Source of the DNA: Candidatus Sumerlaeota bacterium | GTDB taxonomy: Bacteria > Sumerlaeota > T1SED10-198M | Reading direction: 5' to 3' | Assembly (NCBI GenBank): GCA_003554345.1 | Contig: PWGE01000266.1 | Span: 1 to 7,129, forward strand | Length of the DNA: 7,129 bases | Shown here: positions 5,999-7,129 of the stretch, piece after piece | Numbering within the stretch: position 1 is the stretch's first letter | Layout: each line of letters starts with the position of its first letter | Notes under the pieces: model-generated | Database searches by the model: none | What the model saw: only the letters and a program-made list of their open reading frames with translations | Told to the model about the DNA's origin: nothing | Program-made: the position numbers and the translations under genes

Positions 5999-6316
5999 AT
6001 GTACGCTATATTTAAAACTGATGGCAAAAGCTATAAGGCAAGTGAAGGGGATACCCTTCATATTGACTACCGCAAGAATATCAGCGAAAAAGAATTGCTG
6101 GAATTCAGTGACGTGCAGGCAATTGTCAAAGAAGGTGAAAGTTCCTTCGGAACCCCTTACCTGGAAAATGCCAGGGTGGTAGCTCAGGTTGTGAAGCCGC
6201 TTGTAAAGGGAGATAAGCTCATTGTATATAAAAAGAAACGCCGTAAAGGATATCAGAAGAAGCAGGGTCATCGGCAAAGATATACCCTGGTAAAAATAGA
6301 TAAAATAGAAGCATAA
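5999..6316 (+). CDS. rplU: 50S ribosomal protein L21
   Basis: A 105-residue large-subunit protein of usual length that binds 23S rRNA. It begins MYAIFKTDGKSYKASEGDTL, matching the conserved MYAII.TGGKQY.V..GD start, and carries the family signature GTPYLENARV, then VYKKKRRKGYQKKQGHRQ, with basic residues that contact rRNA. The middle (residues about 25-50) diverges from the more familiar L21 sequences. GGAGG (5989-5993) lies 5 nt before the ATG. The rpmA start is 13 nt past the stop, and the rpmA ribosome binding site overlaps this stop codon, so the two are very likely translated as a coupled pair. This is the standard rplU-rpmA order, here preceded by a tRNA gene. Confidence 0.97.
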   Translation: MYAIFKTDGKSYKASEGDTLHIDYRKNISEKELLEFSDVQAIVKEGESSFGTPYLENARVVAQVVKPLVKGDKLIVYKKKRRKGYQKKQGHRQRYTLVKIDKIEA

Positions 6317-6329
6317 GGAGTGATATACA

Positions 6330-6599
6330 ATGTCCCAGAAAAAAGGAGCAGGTTCCAGTAGAAATGGCCGTGATTCTAATCCCAAGTATTTGGGTGTAAA
6401 AACGTATGCAGGACAGTACGTTTCTCCGGGTGCTATTATAATGCGCCAGCGTGGTACCAGGATTCATCCCGGGGATAATGTGGGGATTGGACGTGATCAC
6501 ACCCTTTATTCACGCAAAGAAGGAAAAGTGATCTTCTATAAACGTAATAATAAACGATTTGCCTGTGTCGAACCTTTAGAAGAAAAAGCTGCTGTTTAA
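6330..6599 (+). CDS. rpmA: 50S ribosomal protein L27
   Basis: An 89-residue large-subunit protein whose N-terminal tail reaches the peptidyl transferase centre. It shows the L27 pattern almost throughout: [20 protein letters not shown] at residues 4-23, then [20 protein letters not shown]. The short N-terminus shows no sign of the cleaved extension found on L27 of Firmicutes. AAGGAG (6315-6320) overlaps the rplU TAA and lies 9 nt before the ATG. The GTPase gene obg, which often follows rpmA, is not next; bioA is. Confidence 0.97.
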   Translation: MSQKKGAGSSRNGRDSNPKYLGVKTYAGQYVSPGAIIMRQRGTRIHPGDNVGIGRDHTLYSRKEGKVIFYKRNNKRFACVEPLEEKAAV

Positions 6600-6640
6600 T
6601 TTCTCGCTGACCAACTCTACAAAATTTCAGTCCGATTGAG

Positions 6641-6651
6641 CGGCCTTTTTT
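6641..6651 (+). terminator. CGGCC followed by T6 after rpmA, doubtful terminator
   Basis: CGGCC then six Ts lies 42-52 nt past the rpmA stop and just before bioA. Only a short stem can be drawn into it (CCG 6632-6634 with CGG 6641-6643, loop ATTGAG), and CGCT (6605-6608) could pair with AGCG (6639-6642). Neither is convincing, so it may be a partial terminator or chance. Confidence 0.3.
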
Positions 6652-6661
6652 GTTTGATTAT

Positions 6662-7129
6662 ATGGCTATGAAAAAACAACGTTCTTCCGCTATCTGGCAT
6701 CCTTATACCCAGATGAAAGACTGTGAAAAGTTTCCCCCTGTTCATATAAGCAGGGCCGAAGGGATCTATTTATATGACGACGAGGGAAACCGTTATTACG
6801 ACACTGTATCTTCCTGGTGGTGCAATCTGTTAGGGCACGGACGCCGTGATATTACCAGGGCCATAGCAGAACAGCACAGTCGTCTCGACCATGTTATCTT
6901 TGCCGGCTTTACTCATGATCCGGCAGAAGAGCTTGCAGAACGCTTGCTACCTCTTTTACCCGGTCACTTTTCCCGCCTCTTTTTTTCTGATGATGGCTCT
7001 ACGGCCTGTGAAGTGGCTATTAAAATGTCCGTGGCCTATTGGGAACTGGTTGGCAAGAAGAACAAAAACCGTGTTATCCACCTCAAGCACAGCTACCATG
7101 GGGATACGGCAGGAGTGATGAGTGTCGGC
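6662..7129 (+). CDS. bioA: Adenosylmethionine-8-amino-7-oxononanoate aminotransferase (DAPA synthase), 3' truncated by window
   Basis: PLP-dependent class III aminotransferase of biotin synthesis; it converts 7-keto-8-aminopelargonate to 7,8-diaminopelargonate, usually with S-adenosylmethionine as amino donor. The frame is open for 156 codons to the right edge, so only about the first third is present. Family marks are AIWHPYTQMK near the N-terminus, VSSWWCNLLGHGR (the Trp-Trp substrate site), DHVIFAGFTHDPAEELAERL, the cofactor phosphate motif FFSDDGSTACEVAIKM and HSYHGDTAGVMSVG. The catalytic Lys lies beyond the window. The start is uncertain: ATG 6662 and ATG 6668 are both in frame, and neither has a recognisable Shine-Dalgarno sequence. 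It begins 62 nt after rpmA on the same strand and may be weakly co-transcribed. No BirA-type operator is visible, and no other biotin genes lie in the window. Confidence 0.95.
   Translation, partial: MAMKKQRSSAIWHPYTQMKDCEKFPPVHISRAEGIYLYDDEGNRYYDTVSSWWCNLLGHGRRDITRAIAEQHSRLDHVIFAGFTHDPAEELAERLLPLLPGHFSRLFFSDDGSTACEVAIKMSVAYWELVGKKNKNRVIHLKHSYHGDTAGVMSVG

Noticed and set aside
5985-6182. Alternative + frame overlapping rplU
   Set aside because: rplU in the adjacent frame is an unmistakable L21 with its own ribosome binding site.
6891-7118. Open frame inside bioA in another frame
   Set aside because: The bioA frame matches the family throughout and runs to the window edge; the other frame has no family features.

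Overview
The window looks like a piece of a Gram-negative bacterial chromosome of moderate to low G+C. The evidence is an OmpA-type peptidoglycan-binding protein with a signal peptide, a lipoprotein with a lipobox, an envelope-anchored hybrid histidine kinase, and consensus sigma-70-type promoters with AAGGAG-type ribosome binding sites. The phylum cannot be fixed from the sequence alone. The C-terminal half of the lipoprotein resembles a divergent polysaccharide deacetylase family that I associate, from memory, with Bacteroidota-like and related lineages; this is not proof of placement.

Layout. (1) Bases 1-1881, + strand: the 3' part of a hybrid sensor histidine kinase (end of an amino-acid-binding-type sensor domain, membrane segment, PAS, HisKA, HATPase, receiver), cut by the left edge. 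(2) Bases 1882-2361: a gene-free gap holding a small palindrome, a good promoter and palindromes beside a T-tract. (3) Bases 2362-3318, +: a secreted OmpA-family protein. (4) Bases 3529-4857, -, convergent with the OmpA gene: a lipoprotein fusing a cyclophilin peptidyl-prolyl isomerase to a divergent polysaccharide deacetylase domain. Its frame is broken by one TAA codon, after which 30 more codons of plausible family sequence follow in the same frame. (5) About 4940-5800: a gene-free stretch built largely of degenerate repeats, with two good copies of a roughly 150-bp unit that contains a 61-bp nested palindrome. (6) Bases 5806-6599, +: a perfect-hexamer promoter, a CAU-anticodon tRNA (elongator Met type), rplU (L21) and rpmA (L27), a translation block probably transcribed together. 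(7) Bases 6662-7129, +: the first 156 codons of bioA (biotin synthesis), cut by the right edge.

Functional themes: envelope sensing and maintenance on the left, translation and cofactor synthesis on the right, separated by the repeat region. I do not see a clear undescribed multi-gene system. The items most worth a second look are the interrupted cyclophilin-deacetylase lipoprotein and the structured repeat units.
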